Positions 8,431-15,520 of a DNA stretch of 22,609 nt are shown here, in pieces (the first letter of the stretch is position 1; every line of letters starts with the position of its first letter). Under the pieces are notes generated by a model. That model worked only from the letters and a program-made list of their open reading frames with translations. It was not told where the DNA came from and ran no database searches. A program made the translations under genes and the position numbers. Origin of the DNA: CAZNEZ01 sp964572475 (lineage in GTDB: Bacteria; Bacillota; Clostridia; Lachnospirales; Lachnospiraceae); NCBI GenBank assembly GCA_964572475.1, contig CAZNEZ010000043.1, positions 1-22,609 on the forward strand, read 5' to 3'.

Positions 8431-8793
8431 TTATTCGCTTATATGTTCAATTCCCTGACTCAGAATGCTTTCAATGTGTCCGTCAGATAATGAATAGAAT
8501 ATTGTTTTTCCATCTCTTCTATTTTTAACTAGCTTCATCTGCTTTAGCATTCTAAGCTGATGCGAAATGGCTGACTGACTAACATTTAGTATCTGGCTAA
8601 TATCACAAACGCACATCTCAGATTGTAGTAAAGCATATAAAATCTTTATTCTTGTTGAATCTGCAAATACTTTAAAAAAATCTGAAAGATCATACAGCAG
8701 CTCTTCATCTGGCATAACCTCATTTACTTTATCTACTATGCCTTCATGAATATGCATATATTCACAAGTTTCATCTTTATTAATGTCTGTCAT
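8431..8793 (-). CDS. cadC: ArsR/SmtB-family metal-sensing repressor (CadC-like)
   Basis: Dimeric winged-helix repressor expected to leave its operator when Zn, Cd or Pb binds, derepressing the HMA-ATPase operon. The DNA-reading helix lies in ILNVSQSAISHQLRMLK (about 68-84). Both classic metal sites look complete: the alpha-3N type site with CVCD (Cys61, Cys63) plus N-terminal Cys10 and His14/His16, and the alpha-5 site with Asp104, His106, His117 and Glu120. This dual pattern is that of CadC rather than ArsR or copper sensors. The start is firm, with AGGAGG 6-7 nt before the ATG at 8793. It is the first gene of the operon and so probably represses its own promoter. Confidence 0.93.
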   Translation of the reverse strand: MTDINKDETCEYMHIHEGIVDKVNEVMPDEELLYDLSDFFKVFADSTRIKILYALLQSEMCVCDISQILNVSQSAISHQLRMLKQMKLVKNRRDGKTIFYSLSDGHIESILSQGIEHISE

Positions 8794-8859
8794 GAATTAC
8801 CTCCTGTTTTATATATTGTATTGTTAAAAGTAGTTATTGTATATTTGTAATATTATATG

Positions 8860-8889
8860 TGAACATATGAATGTTTGTTCATATGTTCA
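8860..8889. promoter_or_regulatory. Palindromic operator for the CadC-like repressor
   Basis: A perfect inverted repeat: TGAACATATGAA, a 6-bp spacer TGTTTG, then TTCATATGTTCA. It begins at the last base of the -10 box and covers the predicted transcription start, the ideal position for repression. The ATATGAA...TTCATAT core agrees with known SmtB/CadC-type operators. Confidence 0.8.
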
Positions 8890-8916
8890 TTATACCAGAA
8901 TATTATTGTATGTCAA
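8889..8916 (-). promoter_or_regulatory. Strong SigA promoter of the metal-resistance operon
   Basis: Consensus TTGACA (8916-8911), 16-bp spacer, consensus TATAAT (8894-8889) with a TGn extension just before it. The expected start near 8882 lies in the operator. The untranslated leader is about 90 nt. Confidence 0.85.
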
Positions 8917-8946
8917 CCGCTATATCTTCATAGTCTTCCGCAAAAT

Positions 8947-9043
8947 AAAAGCACCACAAAGTGATACATCCCGCTTAAGTAAACAGATGAAATAATTAAA
9001 ATCATCTATCTACGAAGGTGGGATATATCAAAGTGGTGCTTTT
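8947..9043. repeat. 97-bp nested palindrome, probably also the clpB terminator
   Basis: Outer arms AAAAGCACCAC (8947-8957) and GTGGTGCTTTT (9033-9043) are perfect. After a small internal loop a second stem pairs 8962-8974 (TGATACATCCCGC) with 9018-9030 (GTGGGATATATCA), with one mismatch and one G-U. A third stem AGATGA (8985-8990) / TCATCT (9002-9007) closes an 11-nt loop. On the minus strand it starts 24 bp after the clpB stop and ends in TTTTATTTT, so it can terminate clpB transcripts. It is much larger than an ordinary terminator and may be a small mobile palindrome or a stable RNA. Confidence 0.75.
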
Positions 9044-9066
9044 GTAACACTGTTCAAATTACTATC

Positions 9067-11649
9067 TTACTTTCTTCTAGCTGTAAGTAACCCGTTTTCT
9101 ATATCAATCTCTATTACATCTCCTTCACTAATATTACCTTCAAGAATAAGCTTTGCTGCCAAAGTTTCAACATTTTTTTGTACATATCTCTTAAGCGGTC
9201 TTGCTCCATATACTGGATCAAATCCATTATCTACAATAAATGTTTTTGCATCTTCAGTAATATCAATTGAAATATCTCTATCCGAAAGTCTCTTGTTAAT
9301 ATCCGCAATAAGCAGTGAAATAATATGTCCGATATCATTCTTAGTTAGCGGTTTAAACATTATAACCTCATCAAGTCTGTTCAGGAATTCAGGTCTAAAA
9401 TGTCCCCTAAGTTCGCTCATAACAAGCTCCTCAGATTCATTCTTAATACTTCCATCCTCTTCAATTCCATCTAGAAGATAATTAGAACCAATATTAGATG
9501 TTAATATAATAATTGTATTCTTAAAATCTACCGTACGTCCTTGTGAATCAGTAATTCTACCATCATCTAGTACTTGTAAAAGTACATTGAACACGTCTGG
9601 ATGTGCCTTTTCTATCTCATCAAACAGTACTACTGAGTAAGGTTTTCTTCTTACAGCTTCTGTAAGCTGTCCACCCTCATCATATCCAACATATCCCGGA
9701 GGCGCTCCTACAAGTCTGGATACAGAATGTTTCTCCATGTACTCACTCATATCAATTCGCACAATATTGGATTCATTGTCAAACAGATTCTCAGCGAGTG
9801 CCTTAGCAAGTTCCGTTTTACCAACCCCTGTAGGTCCTAAAAACAGGAACGAACCTATAGGTTTTGACGGGTCTTTAATACCAGCTTTTGACCTTATTAT
9901 TGCATCTGTAACCTTAAGCACTCCCTCATCCTGTCCAATAACTCTTTTATGAAGTTCTTGTGCAAGATTCAGTGTCTTATTCCTTTCAGATTCAGTAAGT
10001 TTAGCGACAGGTATACCAGTCCATCTGGATATAATCTTAGCTATTTCCTCATCTGTTACGCTTTCTCTTACCAAAGACAAATCCTTTTTATTAACAGCCT
10101 CCTCTTCAATAGACAATTGCTTTTCAAGTTCAGGAAGCTTTCCATATTGTAATTCGGCAACCTTTTCAAGATTGTATTCCCTCTGTGCAATCTTAATCTG
10201 GCTATTAACTTCTTCAATCTCTTCACGAAGCTTTCTAAGCTTATCTACTGAATTTTTCTCATTCTCCCATTGAGCCTTACGGTTAGTAAATTCTGCATTA
10301 AGATCTGCTAACTCTTTTTGCAGGTCCGCAAGCCTTTCTCTGCTAAGCTTATCCTCTTCTTTTTTTAGCGCTGCAGTTTCTATCTCCATCTGCATAACCT
10401 TACGCCTTAACTCGTCAAGTTCTGTTGGCATAGAATCCATCTCTGTCTTAATCAACGCACAGGCCTCATCTACTAAATCAATAGCCTTATCTGGTAAGAA
10501 TCTATCAGAAATATATCTGTTTGACAAGATAGCTGCTGAGACTAAGGCTGAGTCTGTAATCTTAACTCCATGAAATACCTCGTACCTCTCTTTTAGACCT
10601 CTTAAAATAGAAATAGTATCTTCTACAGATGGTTCATCTACCATAACTGGCTGAAAACGTCTTTCCAGTGCTGGGTCCTTTTCAATATATTTGCGATATT
10701 CATCTAATGTAGTTGCACCAATACAATGAAGTTCTCCTCTTGCAAGCATAGGCTTTAACATATTGCCTGCATCCATAGAGCCTTCTGTTTTGCCAGCACC
10801 TACAATAGTATGAAGTTCATCAATAAATAATATAATCTCTCCATTGCTTCCCTTAACTTCTTCAAGCACAGCCTTTAAACGTTCCTCAAATTCTCCTCTG
10901 TACTTCGCGCCAGCCACAAGTGCACCCATATCAAGCGCAAATACTTTTTTATTCTTTAGACCTTCGGGAACATCTCCCTGAACAATTCTTTGTGCAAGTC
11001 CTTCAACAGCCGCTGTCTTACCAACTCCAGGTTCACCAATAAGCACAGGATTATTTTTAGTCTTTCTTGACAGAATTCTAATAACATTTCTTATTTCAGC
11101 ATCTCTGCCTATTACTGGATCAAGCTTTTGATTCTTAGCCTTTTCCACTAAATCTTGACCATATTTATTTAAAGTATCATAGGTAGCTTCTGGGTTATCA
11201 CTAGTAACCCTCTGATTACCCCTAACGGTTGAAAGCGCCTTTAAAAACCTCTCTTTGTTAATTCCGTATTCTTTAAAAATCTCTTTAAGTGCCTTATTAG
11301 GATACTTCAAAAGAGTTAAAAACATATGCTCAACAGAAACATATTCGTCTCCCATAGCCTTTGCTTCATCTTCTGAATTAATAAGTACTTTATTAAGGTC
11401 TTCGCTAACATAAGCTTTTCCACCCTGCACCTTAACTCTTTTTTCAATATATGATCTTACATTGTTAACAAAATGATCTGTATTAATCTCCATTTTGTCA
11501 ATCAGCTTAAGTATCAAACTATCTTCAATATTAAGCAGACTATATAGTAAATGTTCCTGATCAATCTCCTGATTGCCAAAATCATAAGCGACCTTCTCGC
11601 AATCATTAACTGCTTCAATAGACTTCTGTGTAAATTTGTTAATGTTCAT
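9067..11649 (-). CDS. clpB: ATP-dependent disaggregase ClpB
   Basis: Hexameric AAA+ chaperone that pulls apart aggregated proteins together with DnaK. The 860 residues match the usual length (E. coli 857). Domains in order: N domain with two Clp_N repeats (1-145); NBD1 with Walker A GEPGVGKT (205-212), Walker B ILFIDE and pore loop KYRG (249-252); coiled-coil M domain (about 410-530) rich in Glu/Lys/Arg, which separates ClpB from ClpC/ClpA; NBD2 with Walker A GPTGVGKT (605-612), LFDEIEKAHPD and sensor motifs RPEFLNRLDE and GARPLKR. No ClpP-docking IGF loop was noticed. The ATG at 11649 is chosen because the AAAGGTGGG ribosome site lies 8 nt upstream; a GTG four codons earlier is part of that site. 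Single-gene unit with its own promoter. Confidence 0.97.
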   Translation of the reverse strand: MNINKFTQKSIEAVNDCEKVAYDFGNQEIDQEHLLYSLLNIEDSLILKLIDKMEINTDHFVNNVRSYIEKRVKVQGGKAYVSEDLNKVLINSEDEAKAMGDEYVSVEHMFLTLLKYPNKALKEIFKEYGINKERFLKALSTVRGNQRVTSDNPEATYDTLNKYGQDLVEKAKNQKLDPVIGRDAEIRNVIRILSRKTKNNPVLIGEPGVGKTAAVEGLAQRIVQGDVPEGLKNKKVFALDMGALVAGAKYRGEFEERLKAVLEEVKGSNGEIILFIDELHTIVGAGKTEGSMDAGNMLKPMLARGELHCIGATTLDEYRKYIEKDPALERRFQPVMVDEPSVEDTISILRGLKERYEVFHGVKITDSALVSAAILSNRYISDRFLPDKAIDLVDEACALIKTEMDSMPTELDELRRKVMQMEIETAALKKEEDKLSRERLADLQKELADLNAEFTNRKAQWENEKNSVDKLRKLREEIEEVNSQIKIAQREYNLEKVAELQYGKLPELEKQLSIEEEAVNKKDLSLVRESVTDEEIAKIISRWTGIPVAKLTESERNKTLNLAQELHKRVIGQDEGVLKVTDAIIRSKAGIKDPSKPIGSFLFLGPTGVGKTELAKALAENLFDNESNIVRIDMSEYMEKHSVSRLVGAPPGYVGYDEGGQLTEAVRRKPYSVVLFDEIEKAHPDVFNVLLQVLDDGRITDSQGRTVDFKNTIIILTSNIGSNYLLDGIEEDGSIKNESEELVMSELRGHFRPEFLNRLDEVIMFKPLTKNDIGHIISLLIADINKRLSDRDISIDITEDAKTFIVDNGFDPVYGARPLKRYVQKNVETLAAKLILEGNISEGDVIEIDIENGLLTARRK

Positions 11650-11743
11650 AGCAATACCCACCTTTCATAACTTTGCAATTAGCCAAACAATTCAGCAATT
11701 ACTCAAAAAAATAGTAAATACATATTTTCTATTTTGTGTACTA

Positions 11744-11762
11744 AAACAAATGCCTTTTGTTT
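11744..11762. promoter_or_regulatory. Short inverted repeat in the clpB leader
   Basis: AAACAAA, a 5-bp spacer TGCCT, then TTTGTTT, about 12 bp downstream of the -10 box. It might be an operator. No CIRCE (TTAGCACTC...GAGTGCTAA) or tandem CtsR heptads (GGTCAAA) were found in the 215-bp upstream region. Confidence 0.3.
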
Positions 11763-11773
11763 GTTCTATGTCA

Positions 11774-11801
11774 ACTATAACATATATATCACAAATGTCA
11801 A
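11774..11801 (-). promoter_or_regulatory. SigA promoter of clpB
   Basis: TTGACA (11801-11796), 16-bp spacer, TATAGT (11779-11774) with a TGn extension. The leader is about 118 nt. The 11837-11875 stretch upstream, after the HAD gene, is AT-rich without a clear terminator, so read-through from the thiamin operon is possible. Confidence 0.7.
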
Positions 11802-11875
11802 GAGGGTTTTATACTTTTTATTTTTATCGCTTATAACTTTTACTATTACTCTTAATTTTACTATTATTATATTAA

Positions 11876-12469
11876 TTACTTAATCTCTACAACTCTGAAT
11901 CCACCTGCTTTAGCAGTTTCAATTGCATGCTTTGCATCTTCAAAAACAGTGACTTCATCAACACTTAATCCCAACATCTGTGCTGTTCTAATATAACTAT
12001 CTGGTGTATTCTTATTCATATCAAGTTCCGTACATGTAATAACAAATTCAAAATAATCTAATACTTCTAACCTTTTAAGAGCTTCCAAAACATAACTTTT
12101 TTCAGATGCTGTAAGTATACACATTTTTGTTCCAAGCATTCTTTGTTCGTCCAGAAGTTCTTTCGCAAATGGCATTAACTGTACATCATATTTGTATTGG
12201 TCAGCAACCATTTCTTTTATGTCTTCAAGAATATTGTCTACGCTTTTATTAATATGATACATATCTTTAACTAATATAGCCGCTTCCTTAAGTGTCAATG
12301 TCTTCAATCTCATCTCAAAATCTTCAGGAATTTCAATGTCTGGATATTCATTTTCTTTAAGTTTCTTAAGGTAATCACTTCCTAAGTTCTTCCATAATCC
12401 CATGGAATCAAGAAGTGTTCCATCCAAATCAAATATAATCCCTTTAGTTCTATTATCTAATCCAAACAT
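11876..12469 (-). CDS. HAD-superfamily hydrolase (phosphatase) in the thiamin operon
   Basis: Cytosolic phosphatase or phosphomutase of the beta-phosphoglucomutase-like HAD subgroup. Motif I is DLDGTLLDS with the nucleophile and acid Asp16 and Asp18 of the IFDLDGTL stretch; motif II is the ILTAS serine/threonine region; motif III Lys lies in NKNTPDSY; motif IV is VFEDAKHAIETAKAGG. A helical cap sits between motifs I and II (about residues 25-95). At 197 residues it is slightly short, ending right after the GGFRVVEI strand. GAGG lies 7 nt before the ATG. It follows thiE by 38 bp in the same direction, so it is probably the last gene of the riboswitch-controlled operon. Its substrate is unknown; a phosphorylated thiamin intermediate such as thiamin phosphate is an inference from position only. 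Confidence 0.85.
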   Translation of the reverse strand: MFGLDNRTKGIIFDLDGTLLDSMGLWKNLGSDYLKKLKENEYPDIEIPEDFEMRLKTLTLKEAAILVKDMYHINKSVDNILEDIKEMVADQYKYDVQLMPFAKELLDEQRMLGTKMCILTASEKSYVLEALKRLEVLDYFEFVITCTELDMNKNTPDSYIRTAQMLGLSVDEVTVFEDAKHAIETAKAGGFRVVEIK

Positions 12470-12507
12470 TGTATTTCCTCATCTTTCAATTTTCCATATA
12501 TCATAAA

Positions 12508-13134
12508 TCATTTTTTAAATATTTTCAATAGTTCCAATGCAGCTCCTTTAATATCTTTAGCTGCGATTACTGCTGATACTACTGCAAGTCCGTCTATTCC
12601 AGTTCCCACAAATGTACCTGCATTCTCTTTATTAATTCCTCCAATGACTACAATAGGAATATTCACAGCTTTCCTAATTCTTTTTAAATCTTCCATCGTA
12701 ATCTCTACAGCATCCTTTTTAGTTCCAGTTGTAAACATTGCACCTACCCCTAGATAGTCTGCACCATCCTTTTCAGCCTGAATAGCTTTATCTACAGTAT
12801 TGGCTGATACTCCAAGAATCTTGTCCTCTCCGATAATCTTTCTTACTTCTGAAGCCGGAAGGTCGCTTTGTCCTATATGAACACCATCAGCGTCAACAGC
12901 CAGTGCAATGTCCACCCTATCATTTATTATTAGCGGAACATTCTTTTCATCTGTTATTCTTTTTATATTAATTGCAGTATTATAAAACTCTCTGGAACTA
13001 CAATCCTTTTCTCTAAGCTGAATTAATGTACATCCACCCTCAATGCTGAGTTTTACTGCTTCTTCAAGTGTCTGTGTACTCATAAGCCCTCTATCAGTAC
13101 ACAGATACAAAGAATAATCTACTTTTCTTTTCAT
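12508..13134 (-). CDS. thiE: Thiamin-phosphate synthase
   Basis: Joins HMP-PP from ThiD with the thiazole phosphate to give thiamin phosphate. The 208-residue TIM barrel is of standard length and shows the family signatures LIQLREKD, PLIINDRVDIA, ADGVHIGQSD, LGVGAMFTTGTK (phosphate/pyrophosphate loop) and IPIVVIGGI. GGAG lies 7 nt upstream of the ATG. It is separated from thiC by 67 bp that hold no clear terminator or promoter. The genes for thiazole synthesis (thiG, thiH/thiO, thiS) are not in this window, so the thiazole half must be made elsewhere in the genome, salvaged or imported. Confidence 0.96.
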   Translation of the reverse strand: MKRKVDYSLYLCTDRGLMSTQTLEEAVKLSIEGGCTLIQLREKDCSSREFYNTAINIKRITDEKNVPLIINDRVDIALAVDADGVHIGQSDLPASEVRKIIGEDKILGVSANTVDKAIQAEKDGADYLGVGAMFTTGTKKDAVEITMEDLKRIRKAVNIPIVVIGGINKENAGTFVGTGIDGLAVVSAVIAAKDIKGAALELLKIFKK

Positions 13135-13201
13135 TCTTAATCTCCATTCTACTATATGTAAATATCTCTAAAGCTATATAAACATATGTCAGCAGGCATT
13201 A

Positions 13202-14506
13202 CTACTGTAACTCTACTGTTTTTCCCTCAAGTATCATATTTGTTGTTCTAACTGCACACATTTTTCCACACATAGAGCAGGTATGTCTTTCCGAAACAGG
13301 TGTACTTTCATAGTATTCACGAGCCTTCTTAGCATCAATGGCACATTCAAACATTTCTTCCCAATCAAGTGCATGTCTGGCATCTGCCATCTTATTGTCA
13401 ATATCTCTGGCGCCCTTAATTCCTTTAGCTATATCTGCTGCATGAGCAGCAATCTTACTAGCCACAATGCCTTCTTTAACATCGGAAAGATCAGGTAATC
13501 TTAGATGTTCAGCAGGTGTAACATAACATAAGAAATCTGCTCCACTGGCTGCTGCTATAGCCCCGCCAATTGCCGATGTAATGTGGTCGTAGCCCGGTGC
13601 AATATCAGTTACCAAAGGTCCTAAAACATAAAAAGGTGCGTTGTGGCAGATTCTCTTCTGCATCTTCATATTTGCAGCAATTTCATCCATTGCCATATGT
13701 CCTGGTCCCTCAACCATAACCTGAACATCCTTTTCCCATGCCCTCTTAGTAAGGTTCCCTAGTTCAATAAGTTCACCAATTTGTGCTGCATCACTGCTAT
13801 CATCAATACAGCCTGGTCTTAGAGCATCACCAAGACTGATTGTTACATCATATTCTCTAAGTATATCAAGTACCTCATCATAATGCTCATAAAATGGATT
13901 TTCATTTCCTGTCATAGCCATCCACGCAAATAGTAATGAGCCTCCTCTTGATACAATATTCATTCTTCTGCCTTCTCTTCTAAATCCCTCGACAGCACGT
14001 TTATTAATACCTGCATGAATTGTCATAAAATCCACGCCTTCTTCGGCATGCGCTCTTATAACTCTCATAAAATCCTCGGCTGTAATGTCTTTAAGTTCCT
14101 TTTCAAGATATCCTATTGCATCATACATAGGAACTGTTCCAATCATGGCAGGTGACATTCCTATAAGTTCTTGCCTAAATGTGTTGGTTTTTCCATAATT
14201 GCTAAGATCCATTATAGCTTCTGCGCCATATTCTATAGACATTTTAACTTTTTCCATCTCAACTTCATAATCTTTACAATCACCCGATATGCCAAGATTA
14301 ACATTTATCTTAGTTTTCAACCCGCTTCCTATACCTTCTGGTGATAATGATTTATGATTAATATTTGCAGGAATAGCAACTTCTCCTGTGGCTACTAGAG
14401 ACATAATCTCTTCTGGTAATCTATTTTCTTTTTTAGCTACTACTTCCATCTCTTGAGTAATAATTCCTTTTTTAGCTGCTTCCATCTGTGTTTTGTAATT
14501 TTTCAT
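13202..14506 (-). CDS. thiC: HMP-phosphate synthase, short clostridial form
   Basis: Radical-SAM enzyme that rearranges aminoimidazole ribotide into 4-amino-5-hydroxymethyl-2-methylpyrimidine phosphate. It has 434 residues and starts directly with the catalytic region, lacking the roughly 150-residue N-terminal extension of proteobacterial and plant ThiC. Typical stretches include MDLSNYGKT, TIHAGI, SRGGSL, SLGDALRPGC, VMVEGPGH and GPLVTDIAPGYDHITSAIGG. The C-terminal iron-sulfur motif is CSMCGKMC, spaced Cx2Cx3C. The ATG at 14506 has AAAGGA 8 nt upstream; a farther upstream frame start overlaps thiD and adds a Lys-rich tail unlike the family. It lies 17 bp after thiD. Confidence 0.96.
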   Translation of the reverse strand: MKNYKTQMEAAKKGIITQEMEVVAKKENRLPEEIMSLVATGEVAIPANINHKSLSPEGIGSGLKTKINVNLGISGDCKDYEVEMEKVKMSIEYGAEAIMDLSNYGKTNTFRQELIGMSPAMIGTVPMYDAIGYLEKELKDITAEDFMRVIRAHAEEGVDFMTIHAGINKRAVEGFRREGRRMNIVSRGGSLLFAWMAMTGNENPFYEHYDEVLDILREYDVTISLGDALRPGCIDDSSDAAQIGELIELGNLTKRAWEKDVQVMVEGPGHMAMDEIAANMKMQKRICHNAPFYVLGPLVTDIAPGYDHITSAIGGAIAAASGADFLCYVTPAEHLRLPDLSDVKEGIVASKIAAHAADIAKGIKGARDIDNKMADARHALDWEEMFECAIDAKKAREYYESTPVSERHTCSMCGKMCAVRTTNMILEGKTVELQ

Positions 14507-14523
14507 TGTAATTTTTCCTTTTC

Positions 14524-15318
14524 TTATTTTATTGTTTTTTGCATGATACAACTGTGAAAATGATTAGTAGGACCAGGTCCTTTTCCAATATCAAATCCCT
14601 TCTCAATAGCACACCTGACATATTCTTTTGCCATCTTAACCGCTTCCTTCATCTCATATCCCCCTGCTGCATATGCTGTAATTGCTGATGATAATGTGCA
14701 GCCTGTACCATGTGTCGTGGTATTGTTAAGTCTTTTTGCTGTAAAACTGTAAAACTGCTTACCATCATATAAAATATCAACAGCATCTTCATTTAGATGT
14801 CCTCCCTTCACCAATACATTTATAGCTCCCATCTCATTAAGCCTTACAGCCGCCTTTTTCATATCTTCGATTGTATTTACCATTATTCCCGTAAAGCTTT
14901 CGGCTTCATCAATATTAGGAGTTATAAGAGTTACAAGTGGCAATATCTTATTTACATATGTACCCATCGAGGTAATATCAATAAGTTCCTTACCCGATGA
15001 GGAAATCATAACTGGATCTGCAATAATAATTCCCTCATAATCCTTTAGTGAATCGCTTACTGCTATAATAGCATCTTCACTAGGAAGCATTCCTATCTTA
15101 ATAGCATCTACAGTTATATCCTCCATTACAGCCCTTATTTGCTTTTCAATCATTTTTCCACTCACATCCAGTTTACCAATTACTTCAAAAGTATTTTCTG
15201 CTACTACGGAGGTTATAACACTCATACCATATCCGCCTAATGCAGAAAAAGTCTTAATATCAGCCTGAATTCCGGCTCCTCCACTACAGTCAGAGCCCGC
15301 TATTGATAATAAATTCAC
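14524..15318 (-). CDS. thiD: HMP/HMP-phosphate kinase
   Basis: Phosphorylates HMP to HMP-P and HMP-P to HMP-PP for ThiE. The 264-residue ribokinase-fold protein opens with LLSIAGSDCSGGAGIQAD and has KIGMLPS, IIADPVM, LITPNIDEAE, VLVKGGH and the catalytic GTGCTLSSAI anion-hole motif. Start is a GTG at 15318, supported by AAAGGAG about 8 nt upstream. First gene of the operon, about 45 bp after the riboswitch terminator, so its expression should fall when thiamin pyrophosphate is plentiful. A pyridoxal-kinase-like role is possible for this fold, but the context argues for thiamin. Confidence 0.96.
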   Translation of the reverse strand: MNLLSIAGSDCSGGAGIQADIKTFSALGGYGMSVITSVVAENTFEVIGKLDVSGKMIEKQIRAVMEDITVDAIKIGMLPSEDAIIAVSDSLKDYEGIIIADPVMISSSGKELIDITSMGTYVNKILPLVTLITPNIDEAESFTGIMVNTIEDMKKAAVRLNEMGAINVLVKGGHLNEDAVDILYDGKQFYSFTAKRLNNTTTHGTGCTLSSAITAYAAGGYEMKEAVKMAKEYVRCAIEKGFDIGKGPGPTNHFHSCIMQKTIK

Positions 15319-15362
15319 TATGCATCTCCTTTCTACGCTGCTGCGTATTTTCCTCTAAAGTT

Positions 15363-15400
15363 AAAAAAAGTGCTTTAGTCGTATAAAGACTAAAGCACTT
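15363..15400 (-). terminator. Riboswitch-controlled intrinsic terminator
   Basis: Perfect 13-bp stem AAGTGCTTTAGTC (15400-15388) with GACTAAAGCACTT (15380-15368), 7-nt loop, followed by a run of T on the minus strand to 15363. It sits between the TPP aptamer and thiD and is the expression platform. Confidence 0.93.
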
Positions 15401-15410
15401 GTAAATTCAA

Positions 15411-15502
15411 ATGACTAACGCTCCCTACGACAGTATTAACTGACAGGTTCTAAGGGTCAGACATTCGTCTTCTCAACTTTTAACAGTTCCCCTGCTGAGT
15501 AT
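15411..15502 (-). ncRNA. TPP (THI-box) riboswitch
   Basis: On the minus strand the conserved aptamer elements appear in order: CAGGGGAAC, GTTGAGAAG, GACCCTTAGAACCTGT, CAGTTAATACTG and CGTAGGGAG. This is the THI-box consensus with small changes (GTTGAGA for GCTGAGA, and ACCTGT for ACCTGA). A terminator follows within 15 nt, so TPP binding should stop transcription of thiD-thiC-thiE-HAD. A promoter must lie just upstream, in or next to the end of the chemotaxis gene. TTTACA (15538-15533) and TACAAT (15517-15512) are candidates, but the spacing is only 15 bp. Confidence 0.95.
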
Positions 15503-15520
15503 TAAATTGTTATTGTACTA

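Noticed and set aside
8947..9043. Insertion sequence end or IS200/IS605 remnant
   Set aside because: No transposase fragment, target duplication or partner end was seen; only the palindrome itself can be supported.
9949..10152. Plus-strand frames opposite clpB
   Set aside because: Antisense to the ClpB coiled coil and NBD2; no start signal and no recognisable protein.
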